DNA of 64,000 nucleotides, taken from contig WRMC01000012.1 in the NCBI GenBank assembly GCA_009777335.1, positions 1 through 64,000 on the forward strand. The letters are read 5' to 3'. Every line of letters begins with the position of its first letter. The stretch's first letter is position 1. This document shows, one piece after another, positions 24,405 through 34,295 of the stretch. A model generated the notes under the pieces. That model did no database searches. It was not told where the DNA came from and saw only the letters and a program-made list of their open reading frames with translations. This DNA is from Treponema sp. (lineage in GTDB: Bacteria; Spirochaetota; Spirochaetia; Treponematales; Breznakiellaceae). The position numbers and the translations under genes are program-made.

Positions 24405-25457
24405 CTAATTCCCCGGCGAATAGGCCATTCTGCCACCCGCGCCTACGGCTATAAACCTGCCGCCGCCATAGGCGATGCCTTGGATAAAACCAGTAAAAGT
24501 ACTTGTTTCCACCTCAGTCCAGGTTATCCCGTTTGCAGAATACGCCATTACGCCGTCCATGCCGCCGGCAACAAACTTGCCGCCGCCATAGGCGATGCTC
24601 AAGATGTTACCAGTAAAAGTGCTTGTTTCCACCTCGGTCCAGGCTGTCCCGTTCGTAGAATACGCCATTCTGCCACTATCACCTACAGCAACGAATCTGT
24701 TACCGCCATAGGCGATCCTATTGATATTACCAGTGAAAGTGCTTCCTCCTTCTCCGGTTCCCGAAGGTATGGAGGTCCAGTAAATCCCATCTGATGAATG
24801 TGCCATTCTGCCACTTGCACCTACAGCAACAAACCTGCCGCCGCCATAGGCGATGCCATTGATATTACCAGTCGAAAAACCGCTTTGTCCACCATCGGGT
24901 CCCGCAGGTATATCGATCCAGGTTGTCCCGTTCGTAGAATACGCCATTCTGCCATTATTCCTTCCAGCAATAAACTTATTGCCGCCATAGGCGATGCCCC
25001 AGAGACTACTATCTAAATTATTTTCCGCCAGTGTCCAGTTTATCCCATTCGCAGAATACGCCATTACGCCATTACTGTTTCCAGCAACAAACATGCCGTT
25101 GCCATAAGCGATACCTTGGACTTGGCTGTCAGGAAAAACGCTTGGATCCACTTCGGTCCAGGCTATCCCATTCGAAGAATAGGCCATTCTGGTCATAGCG
25201 CCTCCAGCAACATACCTTCCGCCTCCGTATGCGATGCGCATGATGTTTTGAGTATCAGCGAAGGTGCTTCCTCCGGCTCCCGCTTCTATGGCGGTCCAGG
25301 TTACACCGAGGTTTGGGTCCGGGCCGTCGTCGCCGATGGTATTATCATCACCTCCGGTGGGGCTGGAGCAGGCTGCTGAAAACAAGACGATTACACCGAA
25401 GAGGGTGAAACAACCAAAAAACGTCAAAAATTTCCTTTTTTTTGCCATATTTTTCAT
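24405..25457 (-). CDS. Lipoprotein with seven-blade beta-propeller repeats
   Basis: A 350-aa exported lipoprotein. The start at 25457 has a consensus AAGGAG site. A Lys-rich N terminus, hydrophobic core and lipobox (LFSAAC) follow, then Gly/Asp linker. The mature part is seven repeats of about 40 residues, each with IAYGGGRFVAG..., GRMAYS and NG..WTEV. The last repeat lacks its final WTEV strand while the region before the first repeat supplies GVTWTAIEAG, which is how a closed propeller seals its ring. The function is unknown, probably a surface binding scaffold. It lies between two foldback element copies and is divergent from the HTH gene. Confidence 0.8.
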   Translation of the reverse strand: MKNMAKKRKFLTFFGCFTLFGVIVLFSAACSSPTGGDDNTIGDDGPDPNLGVTWTAIEAGAGGSTFADTQNIMRIAYGGGRYVAGGAMTRMAYSSNGIAWTEVDPSVFPDSQVQGIAYGNGMFVAGNSNGVMAYSANGINWTLAENNLDSSLWGIAYGGNKFIAGRNNGRMAYSTNGTTWIDIPAGPDGGQSGFSTGNINGIAYGGGRFVAVGASGRMAHSSDGIYWTSIPSGTGEGGSTFTGNINRIAYGGNRFVAVGDSGRMAYSTNGTAWTEVETSTFTGNILSIAYGGGKFVAGGMDGVMAYSANGITWTEVETSTFTGFIQGIAYGGGRFIAVGAGGRMAYSPGN

Positions 25458-25677
25458 AAAAACTCCTTTTTCACTATAGTTTTTGGCGATATATACAGTC
25501 ATAAGACTGATAAAAACCAATGTTTATGGCCTTTTGCTGTGATTTACCCAAAAAACCAAATTAACATAACTACAAATACACTCTAATAGTGGTTTTCTTC
25601 ATTACACCCTAACTGATGTTTGTACATAAGTCAAGCCATCAGCATTGTATTTAACTAACAACTATAAGGGTGGAAAA

Positions 25678-26031
25678 ATGAGAGGACCAGAGATAAGAGC
25701 TATTTTTGGGAAAAATGTAAAAATATTCCGAAACCGTCGTAATTGGTCTCAAGCAGATTTAGCCGAATATGCCAATATTTCAATAAATTTTCTTGGAGAT
25801 ATCGAACGCGGAAAAAAATGGCCCCACCCTGATACCCTCACAAAATTAGCAGAGGCCCTGGAAATAAAGGTATTTGAACTATTTTTGGAAGAAGATTTAA
25901 TGCCTAACCCAGAAGCCAAAACAACGATGGATCGCTTTATCAATGATTTCAACCTGACTATCAACAAATCCCTTTCCATTTCTGTTAAACAATCAATAGA
26001 TAATATTCGCAAACAATATAAATTGAGATAA
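25678..26031 (+). CDS. XRE-family HTH transcriptional regulator
   Basis: A 117-aa DNA-binding protein with one Cro/CI-type helix-turn-helix at residues 8-65 (FGKNVKIFRNRRNWSQADLA, then NISINFLGDIERGKKWPHPD). The C-terminal ~45 residues are helical and may dimerise. ATG at 25678 follows AAGGGTGG. It is divergent from the propeller lipoprotein, with about 220 A/T-rich bases between, so it may control that gene. Both are bracketed by element copies 1 and 2, suggesting a transferred cassette. Confidence 0.88.
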   Translation: MRGPEIRAIFGKNVKIFRNRRNWSQADLAEYANISINFLGDIERGKKWPHPDTLTKLAEALEIKVFELFLEEDLMPNPEAKTTMDRFINDFNLTINKSLSISVKQSIDNIRKQYKLR

Positions 26032-26035
26032 TCCA

Positions 26036-26464
26036 CCCCCGGGTATCTGACACCTTTGTCTACATATAACATCACTCTTCCCCACCCATCACCATTGAAG
26101 GATTGATATTGAAAGGCTCTTCTCAATCCAACTGGTCATGTGGCCTGATCTCGCCACCTGGGAAACCAAACACTGGGAGGGGTGGGGGTCGCTGTGGGGT
26201 CAGCCCCAGGAATCAACCACCTTTGTCTACATATTTCATCACTCTTCCCAACCCACATCACTTGGAGGGTGGATAATTGATAGGCTCTTCTCAGTCCAAC
26301 CGCTCTGTGCTTGCTCAGCTGGAGCAAAAAATGGTCCTGGCGGCGACATTGGCAGGAAAAACATGCTATATACTGGTGATCTAGGTAAAGGGCCTACCTG
26401 CCACCGGAGCCGCTAGGGCCATGTTTTTGTCCAGCGGCGAAGGGGTAGTGAGGTCTTGGTCTTA
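26036..26464. mobile_element. Dispersed noncoding foldback element, copy 2 (right half)
   Basis: It has only right-half modules, with the inner segment (ACACCTTTGTCTACAT ... GGCTCTTCTCA) present twice (26050 and 26219). The GGAGCAAAAAATGGTCC motif, the GGCGGCGAC box, the GGCAGG/CCTGCC stem (26351/26397) and the GTTTTTGTCCAGC...GAGGTCTTGG right end are all present. The left end is absent, so it looks like a deletion derivative. Confidence 0.65.
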
Positions 26465-26514
26465 GTCTTGAGTGGAAGTAGTGGCAGCAGTAGCGCAATC
26501 AACCCTAAATTAAT

Positions 26515-27021
26515 CTATTCATCCTGCAACCCCTTCGGCGGCCCCAATATCTCTGCCATTATCACCGCCTGCTTCAAAGGACTCAAGTGACTGAGGGTCT
26601 CGCTAATGGACCGGGCCGGTTCCCTCACCTGGGCCTGGACGGACCTGGCCGACAGGGGGCTGAGCAGATCCTCCTGGGGTACCAGGGTCTGCCCGGCCCT
26701 TGATGGGCGGCTCGCGGCCCGGGGCGGTCTTCCCTGACTGCGGCCCTGGGGGATGTCCTCCCGGGAAAAGCTCACCCGGGCCTCCGGATCCTCTTCCTCT
26801 TTCTTCTTCTCCGAAGATTTCAAGATCGGCATCCCCGAGCCGCCCAGGGGGGCTACTACATCTTCTTCCTCATCCTCCTCCTCTTCCTCAAAGTGGATGA
26901 GCTGCTCCAATGCGGGGTCCGCGGTGGCCTGGGCCTTATTGATGGCTCCGATCAGGAGGCGGCCCACAAAAATCGCCACGGGGATGAGGACGATGATGTA
27001 GTTAAAGATCGAATCAAACAA
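26515..27021 (-). CDS. Membrane protein of unknown function in the floA operon
   Basis: A 168-aa protein not assigned to a family. Residues 4-24 form one membrane segment (IFNYIIVLIPVAIFVGRLL). A very acidic stretch follows (HFEEEEEDEEEDVV), then a long Pro/Arg/Ser-rich, probably disordered cytoplasmic tail, ending in a short helical part. It starts 12 bases after the floA stop, so it is likely co-transcribed and may be a flotillin partner. Its place is that of YqfB in the Bacillus operon, but no sequence similarity was recognised. Confidence 0.7.
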   Translation of the reverse strand: MFDSIFNYIIVLIPVAIFVGRLLIGAINKAQATADPALEQLIHFEEEEEDEEEDVVAPLGGSGMPILKSSEKKKEEEDPEARVSFSREDIPQGRSQGRPPRAASRPSRAGQTLVPQEDLLSPLSARSVQAQVREPARSISETLSHLSPLKQAVIMAEILGPPKGLQDE

Positions 27022-27033
27022 GGGCCGCTCCGT

Positions 27034-28041
27034 TTACCTGGCCGGGCCGGGGTTCGGGGTGGTCGGGTTATTCCCCCCTATGGAAGAACGCATATCCGTA
27101 TCGGCCTGAATGTTCCTGAGCCGGTAATAATCCATGACCCCCAGGTTGCCGTTCTTAAAGGCATCGGCGATGGCCAGGGGAATCTCCGCCTCGGCCAGAA
27201 CCACCTTGGCCCGGTTTTCCTGCACCAGGGCCAGCATCTCCTGCTCCTGGGCCTGAGCTGCGGCCCGGCGTTTTTCAGCCTCGGCCTGGAAGCGCCTCTT
27301 GTCCGCCTCGGCCTGGTCGGCCTGAAGCTTGGCCCCCACGTTCTGGCCCACGTCAATATCCGCAATATCTATCGAAAGGATCTCGAAGGCGGTGCCCGCA
27401 TCCAGACCCTTGGCAAGGACGGTCTTGGAAATGTTGTCCGGATTCTCCATAACCGACTTATAGGTTTCCGATGAACCGATAGTGGTGACTATCCCCTCCC
27501 CTACCCGGGCGATGATGGTATCCTCGGTGGCCCCCCCGACGAGACGCTCTATGTTGGAGCGGACCGTCACCCTGGCTTTTACGCAGAGCTGGATCCCGTC
27601 CTTGGCCACCGCGTCGATGGTCAGCTTCCCCTTCGCCGAGTCGGGACAGTCTATGACCTTGGGGTTAACGCTGGTGCGGACCGCCTCGTAGACATCCCGC
27701 CCCGCCAGGTCGATGGCACAGGAGCGCTGGAAGGGCAGGTTGATGTTGGCCTTGTCGGCCGCCACCAGGGCCCGGCTCACCTTACGCACATCCCCCCGGG
27801 CCAGAAAGTGGGTTTCCAAAAGGTCCGAAGAAATATCTATCCCCGCCTTGGAGAGCATGATCCGGCAGTCAACGATGATGGTAGGATCAACCTTCCGGAT
27901 CCACATCCCGATGATCCGCCCCATCCCCACATGGGCCCCCGACAGAAGGGCCCGAAACCAGAGCCCGAAGAACCGGAAGAAGAGGATAAGAAAACCCAGG
28001 GTGATAACCCCTATAATAGAAAAAAGAATGTACTGAAACAT
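27034..28041 (-). CDS. floA: Flotillin-like protein FloA
   Basis: A 335-aa membrane scaffold protein of the YqfA/FloA type, which organises functional membrane microdomains. A hydrophobic N-terminal hairpin (about 5-30) is followed by an SPFH/band-7-like domain. An Ala/Glu/Gln-rich coiled coil ([20 protein letters not shown], about 245-285) follows, then the conserved [20 protein letters not shown] tail. Length and order are normal. It lies 38 bases downstream of the NfeD-type gene, the usual pairing for bacterial flotillins. Confidence 0.94.
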   Translation of the reverse strand: MFQYILFSIIGVITLGFLILFFRFFGLWFRALLSGAHVGMGRIIGMWIRKVDPTIIVDCRIMLSKAGIDISSDLLETHFLARGDVRKVSRALVAADKANINLPFQRSCAIDLAGRDVYEAVRTSVNPKVIDCPDSAKGKLTIDAVAKDGIQLCVKARVTVRSNIERLVGGATEDTIIARVGEGIVTTIGSSETYKSVMENPDNISKTVLAKGLDAGTAFEILSIDIADIDVGQNVGAKLQADQAEADKRRFQAEAEKRRAAAQAQEQEMLALVQENRAKVVLAEAEIPLAIADAFKNGNLGVMDYYRLRNIQADTDMRSSIGGNNPTTPNPGPAR

Positions 28042-28079
28042 AATATCAACTCCTATATGAATTAATTACATAACTTAAG

Positions 28080-29630
28080 TTATACGCGTCTTACAATAAT
28101 ACGATTCCCCCGGACCCGGGTCACGATGATCCCCCGGCCGGCCTCGATGAACTCCCCGTCGGCCTCGACGGTGTAGAGGTTCCCCTCAATGGTGGCCCGG
28201 CCCGAGAGCCTTAAGATGGAGTCGGTGGTGCCTATCTTCCCCACCAGGGCGTTCAGGTCCTCCTCCTCTTCCACATACTGCCGGGTCGCCGGAGCGGCCT
28301 TGGTGGCCGCCGCGTCGGGCTCGGGCCCCCCGGCGGTGCCCACTATGGCGGTCTTAAGCATGATGGGATCAAAGAGCTTGATCCGGGGGCCCATGAGGGC
28401 AATGGCGGCGATTCCCACCACCGAGGCCAGAAGCCCCGAGAAGACCACCAGGGCATTGCGGCCCAAAAGATCCCATTCCCAGTCCAGGGTGGGAATAACA
28501 AAGTCCTGCATAGAGAGGGTCAGGGACACCCCAATAAGGACGATCCCCGAAATCCCCATGACCCCAAAGCCGGGGAAGATAAAGATCTCCACCGCCAAAA
28601 GGGCCAGACCAATCAAAAAGATGATAATTTCCACCGACCCCACCCGGCCCAGAAGGGCGCTGGATCCAAAGACCAGGGCAAAGGCCAGGATGCCTATGGT
28701 TCCGGGGACCCCAAAGCCGGGGCTCTGGATCTCCAGGAAAATCATCACCAGCCCCAGGAGGATCAAAATCCCCTGGACTCCCCCGGAGGTGAGAAGGGTG
28801 ATGATAGAGTCGGCCATACTGGGGATCGATTCCCCCACCTCTCCGGCGACCCCCAGACTCAGGTAGAGGTCTTCCCGGCTATCCGCCAGCCCCGCCAAAA
28901 GGCCGTAGCGGTAGGCCTCACCGGCGGTGAGGGAAAGAAGCTTCCCCGGCTCCGAGAGGAGAATCACCCGTTCCACCAGGATGAGGTCGGCGCTGTTCTC
29001 CCGCTCCATCCGCTCCAGTTCGCTCAGGGTAAGGGCCCTTACTTCGCCCCTCACCTCGGCCTCCCAGAGCTCCACGTCGTAGTCCACCATGGCCAGGGCC
29101 AGACCCACCGGGTGCTGGTTCCGTTCCGCCAGGGCCGCCATCTGGCCCCGCACCGCCGCCACGGTCTTTTCGTCCACCGACTCGCCGGTACTGAGCACCG
29201 GAGCCGCCGCCCCTATGGAGGTCCCGGGGGCCATATAGATCTCCGTACAGGCCAGGGCAATCAGGGCCCCGGCGGACCAGCTTACCCCCAGGGAGCCCTC
29301 GCGGCTGGTGACCCAGGCGACAGTCCTAACGGATCGAAGGGAGCTTATAAAGGAGGTGATCTGCAGGGCCGTATCAACCCGGCCCCCAAAGGTGTCGATT
29401 TCAAAGATGAGGGTGCTGGCCCCGTCGTTCACCGCCCGGCGGGCCTCCCGGCGCACAAAGGTGGCCATGGAGGGCATGATGTCCCCCCGGATGGGGATGA
29501 TCCAGGCCTCGGGGCTGCCTTCGGCCCGGCCCAGTTCCTGAGCCTGGGCAGACCCGGCGCTGAGCGAGAGGACCGAAAAAACCAGGGCCAGAAACAGAAT
29601 ATATGAACAAAGCTTCTTTAGAATACTCAT
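28080..29630 (-). CDS. NfeD-family membrane serine protease (YqeZ-like)
   Basis: A 516-aa exported protein. It has a signal peptide to about residue 30 (cut after AQA), then a ClpP-like protease domain (about 40-260) with the nucleophile region VSWSAGALIALAC. Four to five membrane spans follow (about 280-420), and a C-terminal OB-like NfeD domain sits near 450-515 (LSGRATIEGNLYTVEADGEF). This long form pairs with flotillin genes and is thought to process or recruit membrane partners. It is the first gene of the minus-strand operon nfeD-floA-168-aa protein. Confidence 0.93.
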   Translation of the reverse strand: MSILKKLCSYILFLALVFSVLSLSAGSAQAQELGRAEGSPEAWIIPIRGDIMPSMATFVRREARRAVNDGASTLIFEIDTFGGRVDTALQITSFISSLRSVRTVAWVTSREGSLGVSWSAGALIALACTEIYMAPGTSIGAAAPVLSTGESVDEKTVAAVRGQMAALAERNQHPVGLALAMVDYDVELWEAEVRGEVRALTLSELERMERENSADLILVERVILLSEPGKLLSLTAGEAYRYGLLAGLADSREDLYLSLGVAGEVGESIPSMADSIITLLTSGGVQGILILLGLVMIFLEIQSPGFGVPGTIGILAFALVFGSSALLGRVGSVEIIIFLIGLALLAVEIFIFPGFGVMGISGIVLIGVSLTLSMQDFVIPTLDWEWDLLGRNALVVFSGLLASVVGIAAIALMGPRIKLFDPIMLKTAIVGTAGGPEPDAAATKAAPATRQYVEEEEDLNALVGKIGTTDSILRLSGRATIEGNLYTVEADGEFIEAGRGIIVTRVRGNRIIVRRV

Positions 29631-29751
29631 ACTTTCATTATAACATAAAATTACCGCCGTGTCATTTGCCTGGCATTTTTCATTCCTCCCCCCTTGACAG
29701 GGGAGGCCCCCTAGTCATGGCCGGAGATTCTCTGTACTATGAAATCACGAT

Positions 29752-31587
29752 ATGGATTTCTCCGAATTAAACCTGCATCAAGATTTGCAGAAGGGGTTGA
29801 GCGAAGCAGGATACATCACCTGCATGCCTGTACAGGAAGAAGTGCTCGCCCAGGCATTCAGCGGCCAAGACCTGTATGTCCAGTCCCAGACAGGGACGGG
29901 CAAGACCGCCGCTTTTTTGGTAGTCATTTTTCAGCGCCTCCTATCCGAGGCCATGCTCCAGGGAAAGAAGGCTATAATCATGGTTCCCACCAGGGAACTG
30001 GCAGTTCAGGTTGAAGAAGAAGCCAAGGTCATTGGCAAGTACCTTCCCTTTAAGATCGGGAGCTTCTACGGCGGAGTGGGATACACCCAGCAGACCGCCC
30101 TGCTTAGGAACAACGTACAGATCCTCGTGGGCACCCCCGGCCGGGTCCTGGACCTCAACCAGAGCGGCCAGATGAACCTCATGGACATCGCCTTTTTGAT
30201 CATCGACGAGGCGGACCGGATGTTCGACATGGGCTTCTACCCGGATCTGCGCAAGCTCATCCGCACGGTCCCTCCGGCGGACCGGCGCCAGACCATGCTC
30301 TTCAGCGCCACCCTCAACGCCTGGGTAAAAAACCTGGCCTGGGAGTACACCCGCAACCCCTTCGAGATCGCCATTGAGCCCGAGATCGTCACCGTCGAAG
30401 AGGTGGAGCAGCTCCTCTACCATGTGTCCTCCCAGGATAAGTTCCGCCTTCTTTTGGGCATCTTACAAAAGGAAAACCCCGAGAGCGCCATCATCTTTTG
30501 CAACACCAAGCGTTATGCGGAAATCATCGCCAAGCGTTTACGGATGAACGGCTTTGAATGCGAGTTCATCATGGGGGACCTGCCCCAGCAGAAGCGCCTC
30601 AAAATTATCGAAGACATCAAGGCCGCCAAGCTCCGCTTCCTGGTCGCCACCGACGTGGCCGCCCGGGGCCTGGACATAGACAACCTGGCCATGGTCATCA
30701 ACTACGACATCCCCAACGAATCTGAAAACTACGTCCACCGCATAGGCCGCACCGCCCGGGCGGGGAAGACCGGCAAGGCCATCTCCCTGGCCTCCGAGCA
30801 GGACGTCTACGAACTCCCCGGCATCGAACGTTACATAGGGCGGAAGCTCCCCTCGGAAAGTGCAGGGGAGGAACTCCTGGGCGAAGACAAGAGCGAAGGC
30901 CGCCGCATCGCCACCGAGTACTCCGAAGACCGGGGCGACAGATCCCCCCATCGCCGGGACAGGGATTCCCGGCCGGGCCGGGGAGGCCCCAGAGGAGGCC
31001 GTTCCGGTGAAGGCCGCGAACGCGGTGAAGGCCGCGAACGCGGTGAAGGCCGCGAACGCGGTGAAGGCCGCAACAGCGGTGAAGGCCGCCAAGGCGGTGA
31101 GGGCCGTTCAGGCGAGACCCGGGCTGAGGGACGCCAGGCCCGGGAAGGCAGAAGTTCCAACCGCCAAGGTGGTGAGGGACGCCGCCGCGAAGGACGCTCC
31201 AGCGCTGAAGGCCGCGGTGACAATCGTCGCCGGGGGGGCCGCAACGAGAACCGCCAGAACCTCGAGAGACCCCGGGGGGAGAAACTTTCCGAACTCTCCC
31301 TGGAAGAGCGGATGGCCTACTACAAGGAAAAATACGACCAGGGCGGTCAGGCCCAGGGCGAAGGCCCCTCTAGGGGTGAAGGCCGCTCCCGCGGTGAAGG
31401 CCGAGGGCGGGACAGGAACCGCAACAACGCTGAAAGCCGCTCCCGCGGTGAAGGACGCAGCCAATCCCGAAGGAACAGGCAGGGCCGACAGGAGCAAGGT
31501 ACTCCCGCCCCCAGCAGCCCAGAGCAGGAACCCAAGAAGGGCCTCCTCGCCCGGCTGGCGGGGGTCTTTAAGAAGAAGGAAGGCTAG
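29752..31587 (+). CDS. DEAD-box RNA helicase with repetitive RG/EGR tail
   Basis: A 611-aa ATP-dependent RNA helicase for ribosome assembly or RNA unwinding. Motif Q (about 20-27), Walker A SQTGTGKTAA (about 44-53), PTRELA, DEAD-box variant IIDEADRMFD, SAT and HRIGRTARAGKTG are all present in the first 360 residues. The last 230 residues are a low-complexity, highly basic tail with repeated GEGRERGEGRERGE and SRGEGR units, encoded partly by an 18-bp tandem repeat. Such tails bind RNA and can drive condensates. The stop codon overlaps that of the convergent lipoprotein gene by four bases. Confidence 0.95.
   Translation: MDFSELNLHQDLQKGLSEAGYITCMPVQEEVLAQAFSGQDLYVQSQTGTGKTAAFLVVIFQRLLSEAMLQGKKAIIMVPTRELAVQVEEEAKVIGKYLPFKIGSFYGGVGYTQQTALLRNNVQILVGTPGRVLDLNQSGQMNLMDIAFLIIDEADRMFDMGFYPDLRKLIRTVPPADRRQTMLFSATLNAWVKNLAWEYTRNPFEIAIEPEIVTVEEVEQLLYHVSSQDKFRLLLGILQKENPESAIIFCNTKRYAEIIAKRLRMNGFECEFIMGDLPQQKRLKIIEDIKAAKLRFLVATDVAARGLDIDNLAMVINYDIPNESENYVHRIGRTARAGKTGKAISLASEQDVYELPGIERYIGRKLPSESAGEELLGEDKSEGRRIATEYSEDRGDRSPHRRDRDSRPGRGGPRGGRSGEGRERGEGRERGEGRERGEGRNSGEGRQGGEGRSGETRAEGRQAREGRSSNRQGGEGRRREGRSSAEGRGDNRRRGGRNENRQNLERPRGEKLSELSLEERMAYYKEKYDQGGQAQGEGPSRGEGRSRGEGRGRDRNRNNAESRSRGEGRSQSRRNRQGRQEQGTPAPSSPEQEPKKGLLARLAGVFKKKEG
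31006..31113 (+). repeat. 18-bp tandem repeat in helicase tail
   Basis: Six units of GGTGAAGGCCGCGAACGC. The first three are identical and the rest diverging. They encode GEGRER hexapeptides. In-frame slippage would lengthen or shorten the tail without breaking the gene. Confidence 0.85.
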
Positions 31588-34295
31588 GGGTCGGTTTTTA
31601 TCGCCAGGGAGGCACTGGGGGGGCCAGCCCAGAAATTATTGTTCCCTTGGGAGCGGGCAAAGATATAGTACCACGTATCAGCTTCTAGATCCCTAAACCA
31701 GGTTGTCGCCAACCATTCCGTTACAGTATTATGATCATCCGTTAAACTAATCCCGTACTCAACCCCCTGGGGTGGCACATTTTCAAGTGGAACTATACGT
31801 ATTGTGTTACTAAAATTCATCCAAGAGTCACCCCCTTCGAGAGAGGGATGCCTACTGGGAGGGGGATCCACCGCCGGACCGGGTGCTCTATCCACCTCAA
31901 CAATAACTGACCACGTAAGCTCCTTATAGTTAACATCATCGGGGGTAAAGCGCATGGTGTGAGGTCTTTCCCCTGCATTACCCACCGGGGCGGCAGGGTT
32001 GTCCCAGGTAAAGTCTCCATCTACATCACTATCCCCAGGGGTCTCGGGACCGAGAACCTGCGAGAGGGTCTGACCAAAGATCCCCGTATAGCCCGCAGGC
32101 CAGGTGACCACCGGGTCAGCTTGGGCTATGTTCACGGTGATTGTTCCCTCCACCTTGTCGTAGAGATCATCAGGATCATAATAAGACGCCGTAAAGACAC
32201 GAGTCCCAGCAACTAACGGTTCCTCAAGATCATCGTCATCCCAAGAGTAGTGTGTATTCAGGGTCAGGTTCTTTAACTTAAGCCCCGGCTCATAGACCCC
32301 AATCACCTCAGGGTGGGGAGGGAAGACCGGCTCGCTTAGGGTGATGGTGACGGGACCTTGTATCTCCAAGTAATTACCGCTGGGGTGGGTGTAAACAGCA
32401 TCGTATAGATAGGAACCATCAGTATCTGGGAGGAGGGTATGCCCAGGGGAGACCCATTCATACCCTGGCGGCAGTATCAGGTGGGAGAGGCTAAGACCAT
32501 TATAGATGGTACGATCAAATGCTGGGATTGATGGAAACCCGCCAGGCAGATCTGCTTGCGCCACCGTATAGGTCACATGGCCACCCACGGGCAGCCAGTT
32601 CCCCGCCGGATCTGTCAGAGTGGCCGGGGCGGTCTGATTAAACCCCGCATTGAGTTCTGTGTTGGGGTAGTTCCAGGTATAGCCTGGGGTAAGGTGAAGG
32701 TCATTGAGGGTCAGGGTCGGTGAATAAGTAGCGATCAAGGGGGGGTGCGTAGGGAAATCCCGGGTCCCTGGCTTCACGGTCAAGATCACCTGCCCCTGGA
32801 CAGGATAATAATTATCGCTGGGGTGGGTGTACCAGATAGATATGCTTTGGTCATCCCCGACATTTTGAATATGGTTGGGGTTATCAAACTTGTAATCCAA
32901 CGGTAGATCTATGGTGTCCAGGGGGCTCCCATTATAGGTAAAGTCCGGAAGCTGCCCCAGGGGCACAAATTCCCCCGGAGCTTTGTCCACCAGAAGGGTC
33001 CCCAGATCAATAGTCTTTCCCCCCCGGTTAATAACCAGGAGGCTTCCATCGTGGACAAGGTTTCCTTCGTGGGATTTGACAATCATTTCCCCGTGGGCGG
33101 GCTGGGAACTAATGCCCCGGTCGAAAAATTGATGATAGGGAACTTCCTCATCCGGCAGGCCCTCGTAGACCACCCGGATCACCAGCCCCGCAAGGTCCAG
33201 GGTCTCGTCATGGACATAGGAGCTTAATGACTTGGTTGGAGGGGATACAATTACCAAATGATCCACCTCATCCCCTTTTATGGGAGAGAAACTTAATGAA
33301 ATCTCGGCGGACCGGCCCCCCTGGTGGTGGATGTTGGAAATTGTGGCGGCCTGACCATTAATGGTCATTTTCGATTCTTCTAAGGTAAAGCCGTGGTTCT
33401 CTGCAGCCTCTAACACCAGGACCGCCCTATAGGGTACCCCCCCAAAGAAGGTTGAATCCGTGGGACTCCAGGACATGCTGGTTATGCTAAAGTTGGCCCC
33501 GCTGCTGATGGCCGCCGTGGTGTCCGGCACCTGACCCCTCACCGGGTGGACCACAGAGATGTTCCCCTGGGTGATAGGGATTGTGTCGACCAGGAGGAGA
33601 AGCTGCCCAGAATCCAGGTCGGGCACACCACCGGCCCGCACGACAATCCGCGTATTGTGATGGACAAAGGCACCTTGTTGGGTCCTTATCAGAGGGGTAT
33701 GGTGTGCAGGGATCACCGTAAGGCCCAGTTCTTCGAAGCCCGTATAAGCCACCACCACAGAGGTGGTATCGTCAAAGTGAACCCTCACCTGGAGCCCCGT
33801 AAGATCCAGGAGTTCCCCGTGGGTGTACTCGGTCTTTTCCGGAGGGCTCACCAAGCTCAGGGAAGTGATTTCCTTATCGAGGGTCTGGGGGAAGGTATAG
33901 GTGAGGTTCACCGTCCGGCCGTTGTTGTTGGTCGCCGTGGCGGCCCTGCCGTTGATCCTGGGGTTATTGAGGCCCGTAAAGGTAAAGCCATCTTTGGCGG
34001 TGAGGGTAACCCGGACCGAGTAAACCGTTTCGCCGCGATAGGGGTTATGGACGGGCGTCCAGGCCAGAACCCCGGGGATAAAGTCCACCTCACCGGAGGT
34101 GGTGGCTATCCAGACCGGAGGAACCCCTAAGGCAGGGGCCGGGATGTCCAGATTCAACTCCCGGATGGGCCGGGGTCCGCTGGTAGAGCTGCTTTCCTCC
34201 ACCCTCTCCTGTCCAAAGACATCGCAGGAACCCAAAGAGAAGAGGAGAATGAGGGCCAGGGCCCCAAGGCCCAGGAGTGTGAGTCTACCTTTCAT
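31584..34295 (-). CDS. Large Ig-like-repeat surface lipoprotein
   Basis: A 903-aa exported lipoprotein. The lipobox is FSLGSC near residue 24, after a basic start and hydrophobic core. The mature chain contains two bacterial Ig-like modules with the pattern LSLVSPPEKTEYTHGELLDL ... GLQVRVHF (about 140-210 and 345-415). Several MBG/YDG-like modules follow (about 450-830: FTYNGSPLD, IYNGLSLS, GIFGQTLSQV). A final fibronectin-like region is near 840-900. No catalytic motif is seen, so it is probably a surface adhesin or spacer. AAGGA precedes the ATG. Its end overlaps the DEAD-box gene end. Confidence 0.8.
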   Translation of the reverse strand: MKGRLTLLGLGALALILLFSLGSCDVFGQERVEESSSTSGPRPIRELNLDIPAPALGVPPVWIATTSGEVDFIPGVLAWTPVHNPYRGETVYSVRVTLTAKDGFTFTGLNNPRINGRAATATNNNGRTVNLTYTFPQTLDKEITSLSLVSPPEKTEYTHGELLDLTGLQVRVHFDDTTSVVVAYTGFEELGLTVIPAHHTPLIRTQQGAFVHHNTRIVVRAGGVPDLDSGQLLLLVDTIPITQGNISVVHPVRGQVPDTTAAISSGANFSITSMSWSPTDSTFFGGVPYRAVLVLEAAENHGFTLEESKMTINGQAATISNIHHQGGRSAEISLSFSPIKGDEVDHLVIVSPPTKSLSSYVHDETLDLAGLVIRVVYEGLPDEEVPYHQFFDRGISSQPAHGEMIVKSHEGNLVHDGSLLVINRGGKTIDLGTLLVDKAPGEFVPLGQLPDFTYNGSPLDTIDLPLDYKFDNPNHIQNVGDDQSISIWYTHPSDNYYPVQGQVILTVKPGTRDFPTHPPLIATYSPTLTLNDLHLTPGYTWNYPNTELNAGFNQTAPATLTDPAGNWLPVGGHVTYTVAQADLPGGFPSIPAFDRTIYNGLSLSHLILPPGYEWVSPGHTLLPDTDGSYLYDAVYTHPSGNYLEIQGPVTITLSEPVFPPHPEVIGVYEPGLKLKNLTLNTHYSWDDDDLEEPLVAGTRVFTASYYDPDDLYDKVEGTITVNIAQADPVVTWPAGYTGIFGQTLSQVLGPETPGDSDVDGDFTWDNPAAPVGNAGERPHTMRFTPDDVNYKELTWSVIVEVDRAPGPAVDPPPSRHPSLEGGDSWMNFSNTIRIVPLENVPPQGVEYGISLTDDHNTVTEWLATTWFRDLEADTWYYIFARSQGNNNFWAGPPSASLAIKTDP

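Noticed and set aside
24405-26031. CRISPR array, suspected from regular ~120-base repeats in the lipoprotein gene.
   Set aside because: The repeats are contiguous coding blades translating to conserved IAYGGG...MAYS units, with no unique spacers and no cas genes.
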